From the NCBI RefSeq assembly GCF_044239695.1, contig NZ_JBIIAW010000002.1, positions 10,925 to 74,924 of the forward strand: 64,000 bases of DNA, written 5' to 3'. Shown here piece by piece: positions 24,798 to 31,786 of the stretch. A program made the position numbers and the translations under genes. The notes beneath the pieces are model-generated. The model had not been told where the DNA came from and searched no databases. It was given only the letters and a program-made list of their open reading frames with translations. The stretch's first letter is position 1; the number at the start of each line of letters is the position of its first letter. The stretch is from Pseudolysinimonas_A sp044239695. GTDB taxonomy: Bacteria; Actinomycetota; Actinomycetes; Actinomycetales; Microbacteriaceae.

Positions 24798-25210
24798 ACG
24801 ATGAGTTCAACCGAGAGCTGACGAACGAACGCGTCAACGAGGATCTGCAACTCAAGGTCGTCCGCGGCACTCCCCGCTACGAGTTCCGGGCGCAGGGCGC
24901 CGTGGACTTCATTCCCATTCGGCGTGACCGCGATGGTGCCTCCGAGATCCTGGGCTACCTGTGGTTCTCGGATGAGGAATCGGCGGCGGGATACGTCGCC
25001 GACCAGAGGCTGAGCCCGGAAAGCGACAATCTGGGCATGATCTGGATCGAGCACCTCTCACGGGGAAAGGCCGAGGGCCTGTCCCCGTCGGAGGCCGCCG
25101 ACTCCTTCGGGGCGTTGCCGCCGGGCCCGGCCGGGCGCCTCGTTCTTCCCGAGCGCTCGACCGCGCCCACGCTCGGTGCTCTTCGCGCGATCGCGGGCTT
25201 TCCACAGTGA
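24794..25210 (+). CDS. Candidate immunity protein of the ART toxin
   Basis: The 138-residue protein starts at an ATG overlapping the toxin stop (ATGA), with AGGAG upstream. It is soluble and without a signal peptide, as expected for an inhibitor that meets the toxin in the producing cell. Readable segments are FIPIRRDRDGASEILGYLWFSDEESAAGYV and LGALRAIAGF. No immunity family was recognised by name. The position right after an intact toxin domain is the main evidence. It would bind and block the ART active site. Confidence 0.7.
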   Translation: MNDEFNRELTNERVNEDLQLKVVRGTPRYEFRAQGAVDFIPIRRDRDGASEILGYLWFSDEESAAGYVADQRLSPESDNLGMIWIEHLSRGKAEGLSPSEAADSFGALPPGPAGRLVLPERSTAPTLGALRAIAGFPQ

Positions 25211-25218
25211 GGTGAGCG

Positions 25219-25470
25219 GTGGTGGGGCGGGCGAATGTCAGGACGCACGCGCTCAACGCGGGCCACGGGTTCGTGCTCGCCCCGCTGCGCACCGGCGACG
25301 CGACGCAACGGGATGAGCTGTCGACAGGCCGGTCTCGGCGACCACCGGACCTGATAGCTCGTGAACATCACGACCCGCTTGGCAAGGACCGCCCCGAATC
25401 GGCGCTCCGTGCGGAGTGGGAGTACCTCGACTCGAAGGGCTACATGCTCGTGAAGGATGGAAATGGCTGA
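25219..25470 (+). pseudogene. Toxin C-terminal remnant
   Basis: An 83-codon frame runs from GTG 25219 to a TGA at 25468. Only the end (ALRAEWEYLDSKGYMLVKDGNG) looks like real protein. The first half is Arg/Pro-rich and resembles junk translation. There is no targeting domain. Its stop lies a few bases inside the start of an immunity-like fragment, the same layout as intact toxin-immunity pairs. Interpretation: the 3' end of a displaced toxin cassette. Confidence 0.4.
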
Positions 25471-25550
25471 ATCGCTTTCCGGTAAGGGTGGCTCGGCGGC
25501 GGCGTCCCAGGCCTTGGAGCGATCAGACGTTGATGAGTTCGTCGGTGGAC
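25462..25550 (+). pseudogene. Truncated copy of the 26792 immunity-like gene
   Basis: From the ATG at 25462 the frame reads MAESLSGKGGSAAASQALE, matching MAGSHSDSRGLALASQVVS at the start of the gene at 26792. Upstream DNA is also alike (GAAGGATGGAAATGGCTG against GAAGGCTGGAAATGGCTG). Similarity fades after about 60-70 bases, where an ART remnant in another frame begins. It is the 5' stub of a paralogous gene cut off by recombination. Confidence 0.5.
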
Positions 25551-25554
25551 TTCT

Positions 25555-25748
25555 GACCAGGTGCTGCAGGGCAAGATGCCCGGGATCATCGAAGTCATCG
25601 GACGGTCGGGTGTCGATGTGCGGCCCGCTCCGCCTTTCGAGGCGAGGCTGAAGTGCTCTTCCAGCGCTCGAGCCCATTCGAGGTCGTCACGGATCCGACA
25701 CTGGTTGACGGCTTCTGGCGCGTGACCATCCGCGAGGTCGCCCCGTGA
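25555..25748 (+). pseudogene. Frameshifted ADP-ribosyltransferase C-terminal remnant
   Basis: In one frame the DNA reads DQVLQGKMPGIIEVIGRSG and then VDVRPAPPF. After a shift near 25636-25644 the other frame reads RGEAEVLFQRSSPFEVV and ends WRVTIREVAP at the TGA at 25746. Joined, this is the end of an ART domain with its E-A-E (ExE) motif followed by the usual VLF...S.FEV strand. The Arg and STS parts are missing upstream. The GTG of the next gene overlaps this stop, as an immunity gene would. Confidence 0.6.
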
Positions 25749-26347
25749 CCGCCACTGCCGCGGTGCCGCTCGAGGAGCAGGACCGGATGTTCGATGCGGC
25801 CGAGGCGCGACTCCGGGGGGAGCTCGGCGAGGTCAGCATCGCGAAGTCACTTCACGCGCGCACCCGCGAGGAAGCTCAGCAGAAGTGGCTCGCCGGCATC
25901 TCGGCATTCGTCGGGGCGATGCCGCGCGGCAGTTTCGTGGGCGGGCGGGTCGAATCCGGCTGGCCGGTGATCGAGTGCGCCGGCTCGCTGATCGTGAAGC
26001 TCAAGATCTCCGAGATCCTTGGCGGAGAGTCATCGGATGACAGCTGGCGAATGCCGATGACGCCCGACCTCATCGTCGTGCTCGTGGATGCGATCGGGTG
26101 GCGGCGGTGGGGGTCCGCCTGGGCAGATGGCGTGGAGGCACGGGTCGGCGAGTCGCCTGCTCGACGACCCGTTCCCGTGTCACAGCCGGGTGGGCAGGGA
26201 TGGATGCTCGATGGCCCCCCTGGTTTCGCTTCGCTGCTCTGGTTCATGGATCGCGGGCGGGTCGAGCGTGCCGCACGGGCTCTCTCCGCGGGTCGCTCCG
26301 CGGTGAATGGTCTATTCCTCGAGTTGAACGGCAACTCCGATGGCTGA
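25745..26347 (+). CDS. Probable orphan immunity protein
   Basis: A GTG start overlaps the stop of the ART remnant (GTGA). The 200-residue soluble protein begins MTATAAVPLEEQDRMFDAAE and has stretches such as GWPVIECAGSLIVKLKISEIL and PPGFASLLWFMDRGRVERAARAL. No signal peptide or membrane helix is visible, and no named family was recognised. Position indicates it protected against the now broken ART toxin. Orphan immunity genes are commonly kept to resist kin that still carry the toxin. Its end overlaps the next gene by eight bases. Confidence 0.6.
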   Translation: MTATAAVPLEEQDRMFDAAEARLRGELGEVSIAKSLHARTREEAQQKWLAGISAFVGAMPRGSFVGGRVESGWPVIECAGSLIVKLKISEILGGESSDDSWRMPMTPDLIVVLVDAIGWRRWGSAWADGVEARVGESPARRPVPVSQPGGQGWMLDGPPGFASLLWFMDRGRVERAARALSAGRSAVNGLFLELNGNSDG

Positions 26348-26780
26348 CAAACTCGCGGCGCTGGTGGCCTCGCTAGAGAAGTTGCCCCCCTTCGTCGGCA
26401 TGACGTGGCGGGGGGCGCTGGGATCCCTCGTGGCAAGCCAGCAGCTGGCTGGCCCCCTCCCGACGAGTCGCGACGTGCGGATCGCCTCGTCCAACTTGGA
26501 GACGGAGGCGGTCTGGGCGGTCATCAGCTCGGCCGGCCGTGACATCGGTCCGTTTTCGATGGACCCTGCGGCCCAGGAGGTCGTCATCCTCCCGGGCTCA
26601 TATCTGACGCCCGCCAATGAGCTTCGCGACCTCGCGGGACTACAGGTGCAGGTCGTACTCGAGGTTCGCGACGGCATCGCGGTCGGGGACGTCCCCTCCG
26701 ATGATGTGCTGGTTCGCGCGATCGAAGCGGCTCGTGCTCTCGGTCCGGCCCGGATTTCGCAGCCTGGTCGATTCGGCTGA
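26340..26780 (+). CDS. Stand-alone ADP-ribosyltransferase-fold protein
   Basis: The 146 residues have the layout of an ART domain and nothing else. LPPFVGMTWRGA holds the NAD-binding Arg (R24). LPTSRDVRIASS (T42-S43) stands where STS should be. AVISSAGRDIGPFSMDPAAQEVVILPGSYL matches the GR.I..FS.....EVL.P.GS block with the catalytic Glu (E80). The first Glu of ExE is Ala78, so Arg-directed transfer may be lost. There is no WXG or LXG targeting domain. It may be an orphan toxin tip waiting for recombination, or a decayed enzyme serving another role. An immunity-like gene follows 11 bases later. Confidence 0.6.
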   Translation: MADKLAALVASLEKLPPFVGMTWRGALGSLVASQQLAGPLPTSRDVRIASSNLETEAVWAVISSAGRDIGPFSMDPAAQEVVILPGSYLTPANELRDLAGLQVQVVLEVRDGIAVGDVPSDDVLVRAIEAARALGPARISQPGRFG

Positions 26781-26791
26781 GAAGGCTGGAA

Positions 26792-27160
26792 ATGGCTGGA
26801 TCGCATTCCGATAGTCGCGGCCTCGCACTCGCATCCCAGGTGGTGTCAGGCCTCAAGGCTCACTTCGGTCGGGCCGCTCGCAACTTCGAGATCCGGGATG
26901 TCCAGGAAGACCAGAATCTGATCGCCTTCTCGATCGGATTCGATGTCTACGACTACTTCGTCATGAGCTTCAGCTACGACCGAGGATTCTTCGGATTCGG
27001 GATCGATTACGGCGCCCGAGGCGTCAGCGTTCTCAGCGACAAAGACGTGACCGGATCTCTCGATGAGATGAATTCAATCGCGGCGGAACTCGATCGCCGC
27101 CTCCGGCTACGGATTCCTGACAAGTACCTCGACGTGTACTCGCCGCCCGAGATGCCCTGA
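26792..27160 (+). CDS. Probable immunity protein following the ART-fold gene
   Basis: This 122-residue soluble protein starts at an ATG with GAGAAGG upstream. It is compact and rich in aromatic residues (IGFDVYDYFVMSFSYDRGFFGFGIDYGARG). No named family was recognised. A truncated paralog of its 5' end, including its ribosome site, lies at 25462. Its place behind an ART-fold gene and its duplication within the locus both fit an immunity function. Confidence 0.6.
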   Translation: MAGSHSDSRGLALASQVVSGLKAHFGRAARNFEIRDVQEDQNLIAFSIGFDVYDYFVMSFSYDRGFFGFGIDYGARGVSVLSDKDVTGSLDEMNSIAAELDRRLRLRIPDKYLDVYSPPEMP

Positions 27161-27161
27161 G

Positions 27162-27230
27162 ATGCTGCCCGACGGCTCTCAGCGGCTGGACGCGGTGCTC
27201 AGCGACAACGGGCGGATCCGGTTGTCATGA
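27162..27230 (+). other. Short open frame, possible toxin-tail remnant
   Basis: A 22-codon frame (MLPDGSQRLDAVLSDNGRIRLS) lies between two immunity-like genes and ends 10 bases before the next GTG. It has no clear ribosome site. It resembles the tail of a lost toxin module more than a real small protein. Confidence 0.25.
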
Positions 27231-27240
27231 TCGGAGCGAC

Positions 27241-27699
27241 GTGGCAGGGAATGGATCCGCAGGGATGACCGGCGCCATGGTTCCCAGCAGCGGCTCGTAC
27301 TACGGCTATCGCGGTGAGATCTTCCCCTTGGTCACGTTCGCGAAGGAGTGGGTCGGGCTTCCGCTGGTCGGTGACGCCGAACGTTTCCCCGATGCGATCG
27401 AGGTGCACGCCGGCCCGGGCGAGGCGTGGGTGAAGATCCCGCGTTCCGCGCTCGATGGTGCGTATCGGCGTCGTGTTCAGGGCCGGTGGAATGGTGTCTT
27501 GATCGATGTGGGTTCGGTCGTCCGAGGCGGTCCGGACCGCGGGCGGGTGAGTGTTTCCTACGCGGGAGCCGATCCCGCCGAGGCGATCGCCGCCGGGCTG
27601 ATGGGTGATCAGTACAACGGCTGGTCCGCCGCGGTCGACGCGGCCGAGATCGAGGTCGTCTCAGACGAGATGGTGGCTCGTCCGGTCGTGGAACGATAG
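27241..27699 (+). CDS. Two-repeat immunity-like protein, copy 1
   Basis: This 152-residue protein starts at GTG (MAGNGSAGM). It appears to consist of two related beta-rich repeats, ending near WVKIPRSALDGAYRRRV and SAAVDAAEIEVVSDEMV. The second repeat opens with RWNGVLIDVGSVV and carries VSYAGADPAEAIAAG. The same pattern recurs in the genes at 27703 and 28552. No signal peptide and no named family. Inference: a member of an immunity or effector-binding family expanded behind the toxin. Confidence 0.55.
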   Translation: MAGNGSAGMTGAMVPSSGSYYGYRGEIFPLVTFAKEWVGLPLVGDAERFPDAIEVHAGPGEAWVKIPRSALDGAYRRRVQGRWNGVLIDVGSVVRGGPDRGRVSVSYAGADPAEAIAAGLMGDQYNGWSAAVDAAEIEVVSDEMVARPVVER

Positions 27700-27702
27700 A
27701 GC

Positions 27703-28515
27703 GTGGCTGGTCTTCAGAAGTTGCTGCATCCGGGGATGTCGGCGCAGGTGTTCGAGTCGGGGTACGACCGGGTCGGTGGGTTCGTGATCGACGTCGCCGA
27801 CGCGAACTCGCTTCCTACCCCCGAGGCGCTCCTCGCCGCCTACCGACTGGGCGGCGACTGGGGTGAGTGGGTGGATGTCGTCCGCTTCGCGATCCCCGCG
27901 TGCGCGCAGGTGACCCGGCCGGCCGCTGTCGAGCGGCCGTGGCCGTCATATCCCACGGGCTTCCTCGCTCCCGTTGGCGACGCGATCGTCCCGGTGTGGA
28001 GCCTGTCCCTGACCCGCTACTCCCCCGGCGCCGAGCTGTGGCGCATCCATCGCGACGGCCGCCAGGAGATGATGCTCTGGTACGCCGGTGCCGCCCGCGG
28101 ATGGGTCGGCGCCCGCGGCTGGCGTCCGGCATCCCGATTCGTCGGCTCACGCGCGACCTGGAACGACGTCGAGTACGCGGCTGACGTGACCGGCGATGCG
28201 GTCGAACTCACCGCGTTCCAGGAGCAGACGGATCCGGCGTGGACGCAGCACCGCCCGCAGACCTGGAGCCGCACGGTGCCGGTCGCCGAGTGCGAGATCT
28301 CTGAGCTGATCTTCGGTGCGACGGTGAACGGTGTCGCCGTCCGCATCCTCGAGGCGAACGGCGACACCGCGCAGGTGCTGCTCGTCGGCGACGACCCGGC
28401 GGATGCCCAGCGCATCGGTGCCGATCTCATCGACCCTGGCGTCTTCGTCAACCCCGCGGTGCCGGCCGCGTCCCTCGAGAACCGGCAGCTCGTCGCCAAC
28501 GTGCGACGCCGCTGA
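27703..28515 (+). CDS. Two-repeat immunity-like protein with an extra N-terminal domain, copy 2
   Basis: The GTG at 27703 follows the previous stop by three bases. The first 120 residues (MAGLQKLLHPGMSAQVFESG; WEWVDV-like and YPTGFLAPVGD segments) form a separate unrecognised domain. Residues about 125-270 carry the two-repeat unit: WSRTVPVAECEISEL closes repeat 1, and VLLVGDDPADAQRIGADL with VPAASLENRQLV closes repeat 2. It is soluble, 270 residues, without signal peptide. The aromatic-rich N-terminal domain suggests ligand or protein binding. Function unknown. Co-transcription with neighbouring copies is likely. Confidence 0.55.
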   Translation: MAGLQKLLHPGMSAQVFESGYDRVGGFVIDVADANSLPTPEALLAAYRLGGDWGEWVDVVRFAIPACAQVTRPAAVERPWPSYPTGFLAPVGDAIVPVWSLSLTRYSPGAELWRIHRDGRQEMMLWYAGAARGWVGARGWRPASRFVGSRATWNDVEYAADVTGDAVELTAFQEQTDPAWTQHRPQTWSRTVPVAECEISELIFGATVNGVAVRILEANGDTAQVLLVGDDPADAQRIGADLIDPGVFVNPAVPAASLENRQLVANVRRR

Positions 28516-28551
28516 GGCCCGGCACGCCGGGAGAAGGAGGATCGACGGACA

Positions 28552-29055
28552 ATGGCGGGCGCTCCTGTGACCGCACACGCGCAGATGATCCGCTCGACGC
28601 AGCAGTACGCGCTCGTCGACGGCGACTGGTACGAGACGGCACGCTTCTTCGAGGGCGGCCGGTATCCCGTGACGGGCGAGGTCGCCCTGTTCGACTCGTC
28701 GACCGGCGAGCGCTTCGTCGTGCCGGCGGCGGAGATCGAGCGGATCGAATCGGTGACCTCGGAGGCCCGGTACCGCGGTTACTGGTTCGAGATCGGCAGC
28801 CTCTGGTCGACGCCGAACCGTCCGAGTTTCGCCGAGAAGGATCGTGGCCGGATCCGGGGCGCGGTTCCGTCCGGGGCTCCCGGTGTGTTCGCGGCCATGA
28901 TCTACCGTGGCTCGGACGGAGCGGCTGTCGCCGCCCTTCCCGGAATCGAGCCGGGGAACGAGTGGCCGCCCTCGGATCGCCGGCCGACCGCCACAGTGCC
29001 GGTGAGTGAGCTCGAGTCGTATCGCGAGAGCGTCCACCCGCTCTCCCCGCGGTGA
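28552..29055 (+). CDS. Two-repeat immunity-like protein, copy 3
   Basis: The ATG at 28552 has AGAAGGAGG upstream, a strong ribosome site, so this gene may be translated more than its neighbours. The 167 residues show two repeats, closing with VVPAAEIERIESV and TVPVSELESYRESV. Each contains an R-Y-R-G-Y-W-F or F-F-E-G-G-R-Y type start. No signal peptide or membrane segment. It is the last gene of the rightward array, with no known toxin beside it. Confidence 0.55.
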   Translation: MAGAPVTAHAQMIRSTQQYALVDGDWYETARFFEGGRYPVTGEVALFDSSTGERFVVPAAEIERIESVTSEARYRGYWFEIGSLWSTPNRPSFAEKDRGRIRGAVPSGAPGVFAAMIYRGSDGAAVAALPGIEPGNEWPPSDRRPTATVPVSELESYRESVHPLSPR

Positions 29056-29070
29056 CGAGCGGCCGGCGAG

Positions 29071-29220
29071 TTAGCGCTTCGTCGCCTTCGTGACCGCGTC
29101 GGTGTTGGCGGCGGAGCGGGCGGCACCGGCCTTCTTGTCGGCCTTCGCGGTGCGCTTTTCCTTCAGCGTCTTCGACGCTGCGGTCTTGCCGGATTCCTTG
29201 CGCGCGGACTTCTCACCCAT
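29071..29220 (-). CDS. 49-residue lysine/alanine-rich basic protein
   Basis: The ATG at 29220 has AAGGAGC nine bases upstream. The peptide MGEKSARKESGKTAASKTLK continues in the same style to DAVTKATKR and TAA. About a quarter of residues are Lys, nearly all others Ala, Thr, Ser, Glu or Gly, and there are no aromatics. It should be disordered and could bind nucleic acid, like the tails of actinobacterial nucleoid proteins. The good ribosome site and clean codon use support it being real. It faces the toxin array convergently. Confidence 0.6.
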   Translation of the reverse strand: MGEKSARKESGKTAASKTLKEKRTAKADKKAGAARSAANTDAVTKATKR

Positions 29221-29297
29221 GGGTCGTGCTCCTTCGAGAGCCACGGTGACCCTAGAGCGCTGAGGCTACACGGTGCGCCCGGGAACGCCCCCCGCGT

Positions 29298-30005
29298 TCA
29301 GAAGACATCGGGCGACGGCGTGGAGGCGTAGCGGATCGTGACGTCGGCGTGCCGGTCGAACCGGTACCCGGCCCCGCGCACGGTGCGCACGATGTCCTCG
29401 TAGGCGCCGAGCTTCGACCGCAGGCGCCGCACGTGCACGTCGATCGTGCGCTCGTTGGGCGTCTCCTCGTCGTCGGTGTCGCCCCACAACGTCGAGATGA
29501 TCTCGCTGCGGTCGATCGTGCGGCCTTCGCGGAGTACGAGGAACTGCAGCAGCTCGAACTCCTTGTAGGTGAGCGGCGCGGTCTCGCCGTCGAGCTGTAC
29601 GCGCTTCCGGGAGATGTCGATGACGACGCCGCCCTTCGGCTCGGGCTGCTCGGTGACCGTCGCCTGACGGTGCTTCGCGAGGGCCGCCGGGTCTTGCAGG
29701 GCGAGGCGGACGACATCCACATCGCGTCCTCCCGCGCCGAGCGGGGCGAGCGCGACGGACGCGTACGTCTCGGCGCCGGGCACGGTCTCGGCGAGGAGCC
29801 GCTTCACGGCCTCGACGATGCGCGGCAGGTCGGTGCCGGCGGCCTCGGCCTTCGCCTCGTCGATGCCGACGTAGAGGGCGAAGCCGCGGGCTTCGGTGCC
29901 CTCGGGGACGGCGCGGATGCGCTGCACGGGGGCGGGTGCCGGGGCCGGCTGCACGGGAGTGGGGCGGACGGAGGGGCGGATGCTGTCGATCGTTGCGAGA
30001 GACAT
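29298..30005 (-). CDS. Winged-helix (OmpR/PhoB type) DNA-binding regulator without receiver domain
   Basis: The ATG at 30005 has AAGGA nine bases before it. Upstream in-frame ATGs are judged less likely. The protein has 235 residues. Residues about 135-225 are a PhoB-type winged helix: GVVIDISRKRVQLDGETAPLTYKEFELLQFLV, then RSEIISTLW, ERTIDVHVRRLRSKLG and VRGAGYRF. The N-terminal half has no receiver Asp/Lys. It is Pro-rich at first and then an alpha/beta segment (GFALYVGIDEAKAEAAG) that may bind a small signal. It would therefore regulate genes without a partner histidine kinase. Target genes are unknown. Confidence 0.8.
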   Translation of the reverse strand: MSLATIDSIRPSVRPTPVQPAPAPAPVQRIRAVPEGTEARGFALYVGIDEAKAEAAGTDLPRIVEAVKRLLAETVPGAETYASVALAPLGAGGRDVDVVRLALQDPAALAKHRQATVTEQPEPKGGVVIDISRKRVQLDGETAPLTYKEFELLQFLVLREGRTIDRSEIISTLWGDTDDEETPNERTIDVHVRRLRSKLGAYEDIVRTVRGAGYRFDRHADVTIRYASTPSPDVF

Positions 30006-30267
30006 GGTGTCGAATCCTTGGTCGGACGGAGGCGGCGTGGGGTCATCCATCGCGATACCGCCTCGGGGGGTGAGAGTCAGAGCGGAAGCCACGGACGGGC
30101 TTCGGGAGGGCGTCTGTCACGCACACATTCGACAACACATGACCGCGCGCACATCCATCACCTCGACGGAGGTCAGGGCGCGCTGAGGTGCGGTCATGCC
30201 GAGAAGTCTGACTCACCGGCGTCACGATTCGCAACCTTGCGACGTCCGGTTACGCCGGATGGCGGGA
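30006..30267. other. Intergenic region between two leftward genes
   Basis: This 262-base stretch carries the promoter of the winged-helix gene. CATGACCGC near 30137 and GCGGTCATG near 30190 form a 9-base inverted repeat with a long spacer. No gene or clear terminator was found. Confidence 0.35.
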
Positions 30268-30900
30268 TCAGACCAGGCCGTAGAGCCGGTCGCCCGCGTC
30301 GCCGAGACCCGGCACGATGTAGCCGACCTCGTTGAGCTTCTCGTCGAGGGCACCGAGCACGACCGTGACGTCCTTGCCCTCGAACTGCTGCCGCACGAAC
30401 TCGACGCCCTCGGGCGCGCCGAGCAGGCAGATCGCCGTCACGTCGACGGCGCCGCGGTCGAAGAGGTACTGGATGGCGGCCGCGAGCGACCCCCCGGTCG
30501 CGAGCATCGGGTCGAGCACGAAGCACTGCCGGTCGGAGAGGTCGTCGGGCAGCCGGTTCGCGTACGTCGTCGGCTGGAGGGTCTCCTCGTCGCGCATCAT
30601 GCCGAGGAAGCCGACTTCGGCCGTGGGGACCAGCTTCACCATGCCGTCGAGCATCCCGAGCCCGGCGCGCAGGATCGGCACGACGAGCGGTCCGGGCTGG
30701 CTGATCGCGAGACCGGTCGTCGTCGTGACCGGGGTCGTCACCTCGACGGGCTCGGTGCGCACATTGCGGGTCGCCTCGTAGGCCAGCAGCGTGACGAGCT
30801 CCTCGACGAGGTTCCGGAAGATCGGCGACGGCGTCTTCTCGTCGCGGAGCACCGTCAGCTTGTGCGTGATCAACGGGTGGTCGGCGACGTGCAAGCGCAT
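30268..30900 (-). CDS. upp: Uracil phosphoribosyltransferase
   Basis: This 210-residue enzyme makes UMP from uracil and PRPP. The family pattern is complete: MRLHVADHPLITHKLTVLRD start, VVPILRAGLGM, VGFLGMMRDEET, the PRPP loop FVLDPMLATGGSLAAAI, and the uracil-contacting end GYIVPGLGDAGDRLYG. It is divergent from tadA with only 12 bases between the start codons, and both appear leaderless. It would recycle uracil released by PsuG. Confidence 0.97.
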   Translation of the reverse strand: MRLHVADHPLITHKLTVLRDEKTPSPIFRNLVEELVTLLAYEATRNVRTEPVEVTTPVTTTTGLAISQPGPLVVPILRAGLGMLDGMVKLVPTAEVGFLGMMRDEETLQPTTYANRLPDDLSDRQCFVLDPMLATGGSLAAAIQYLFDRGAVDVTAICLLGAPEGVEFVRQQFEGKDVTVVLGALDEKLNEVGYIVPGLGDAGDRLYGLV

Positions 30901-30912
30901 ACGCTCAGCGTA
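30900..30912. promoter_or_regulatory. Palindromic bidirectional -10 element of upp and tadA
   Basis: TACGCTCAGCGTA is a perfect 13-base palindrome. Read right, TACGCT (30900-30905) plus seven bases reaches the tadA GTG at 30913. Read left, TACGCT (30912-30907) plus six bases reaches the upp ATG at 30900. Each -10 thus lies against the other gene's start codon, so the two promoters should exclude each other. Confidence 0.6.
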
Positions 30913-31398
30913 GTGACCACTCCCGCCCCGCCCGCCTCGGCCGACCTCGCCGCGATGCGCCTCGCCCTCGCGGAGGCCGAGCTTGCCCTCGCCACGGGCG
31001 ACGTGCCGGTCGGGGCGGTGCTGCTCGACGCCGACGGTACGGTGCTCGCGCACGGGCGGAACGAGCGCGAGAAGCTGCACGACCCGACCGCGCACGCCGA
31101 AGTCGTCGCGATCCGCCGGGCCGCCGCGCTGCGCGCCGACTGGCACCTCACCGGCACGACCCTCGTCGTGACCCTCGAGCCGTGCGTGCTGTGCGCCGGT
31201 GCGATCCTCGCCGCACGCATCCCGCGCGTCGTCTTCGGGGCGTGGGATGAGAAGGCCGGCGCGGCGGGGAGTGTCTACGACCTGCTGCGCGACCGGCGGC
31301 TCAACCACCGCGTGGAGGTCATCCCGGAGGTGCTCGGGGAGGAGAGCTCGGCGCTGCTGAAGCGCTTCTTCGCCGAGAGCCGCGCCTCGGAGCTGTAG
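30913..31398 (+). CDS. tadA: tRNA-specific adenosine deaminase
   Basis: This 161-residue zinc deaminase turns A34 of tRNA-Arg(ACG) into inosine, needed to read CGN codons. The zinc and proton-shuttle motifs are HAE (in DPTAHAEVVAIRRAA) and PCVLCAGAI (PCxxC). VPVGAVLL and the C-terminal FFAESR helix match the family. The start is the GTG at 30913, seven bases after the -10 box, so the mRNA would be leaderless. Confidence 0.95.
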   Translation: MTTPAPPASADLAAMRLALAEAELALATGDVPVGAVLLDADGTVLAHGRNEREKLHDPTAHAEVVAIRRAAALRADWHLTGTTLVVTLEPCVLCAGAILAARIPRVVFGAWDEKAGAAGSVYDLLRDRRLNHRVEVIPEVLGEESSALLKRFFAESRASEL

Positions 31399-31401
31399 CG
31401 G

Positions 31402-31764
31402 CTACTGCCAGAGCACGGCGACGAGCACGTTGACGACCGCGAGTCCGCCGGCGGCGTGGAAGGCCGGCTTGACCTTGCCGCCGCGTCGCGCCTGGGCGTG
31501 CGCGACGATCGCGGCGACCAGCACGACGACGGCGAGCCCGAGCTTCACGGCGATCTTCGCGTTGTTCACGCCGAGGTCTTCGGCCTGACGCACTCCGACG
31601 AGAGCGAGCCCGGTGACCACCTGGGTGATGGCACCGGCGAGCATGACACCCGTCGCGAAGCCGTCCTTGGCACGCATCTGGACGAAGAACGTGCCGACGA
31701 TCGCGGCGAGGCCGAGGATGTGCACAGCCAGCAGGAGATGACGGACGATGTCGAGTGATTCCAC
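31402..31764 (-). CDS. Four-helix integral membrane protein, unknown function
   Basis: The 120-residue protein starts at GTG with GGAGGA upstream. It has four hydrophobic helices (IVRHLLLAVHILGLAAIVGTF, GVMLAGAITQVVTGLALVGV, IAVKLGLAVVVLVAAIVAHA, and a final one ending VLVAVLWQ). The conserved His in the first helix and basic loops resemble small actinobacterial membrane proteins without known function. It lies 22 bases downstream of the CDF transporter, so the two are probably co-transcribed. Confidence 0.7.
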   Translation of the reverse strand: MESLDIVRHLLLAVHILGLAAIVGTFFVQMRAKDGFATGVMLAGAITQVVTGLALVGVRQAEDLGVNNAKIAVKLGLAVVVLVAAIVAHAQARRGGKVKPAFHAAGGLAVVNVLVAVLWQ

Positions 31765-31786
31765 GGGTTCCTCCAGGTGGTGCGGG

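Noticed and set aside
25219..25470. Treating this open frame as an intact gene
   Set aside because: Only the last 20-odd codons look like protein. The rest has shadow composition and no targeting or start signals.
26340..26780. ART-fold protein as an immunity protein
   Set aside because: The conserved NAD-site pattern (WRG, TSRD, GRDI...EVV) fits a toxin tip better, although a decayed role cannot be excluded.
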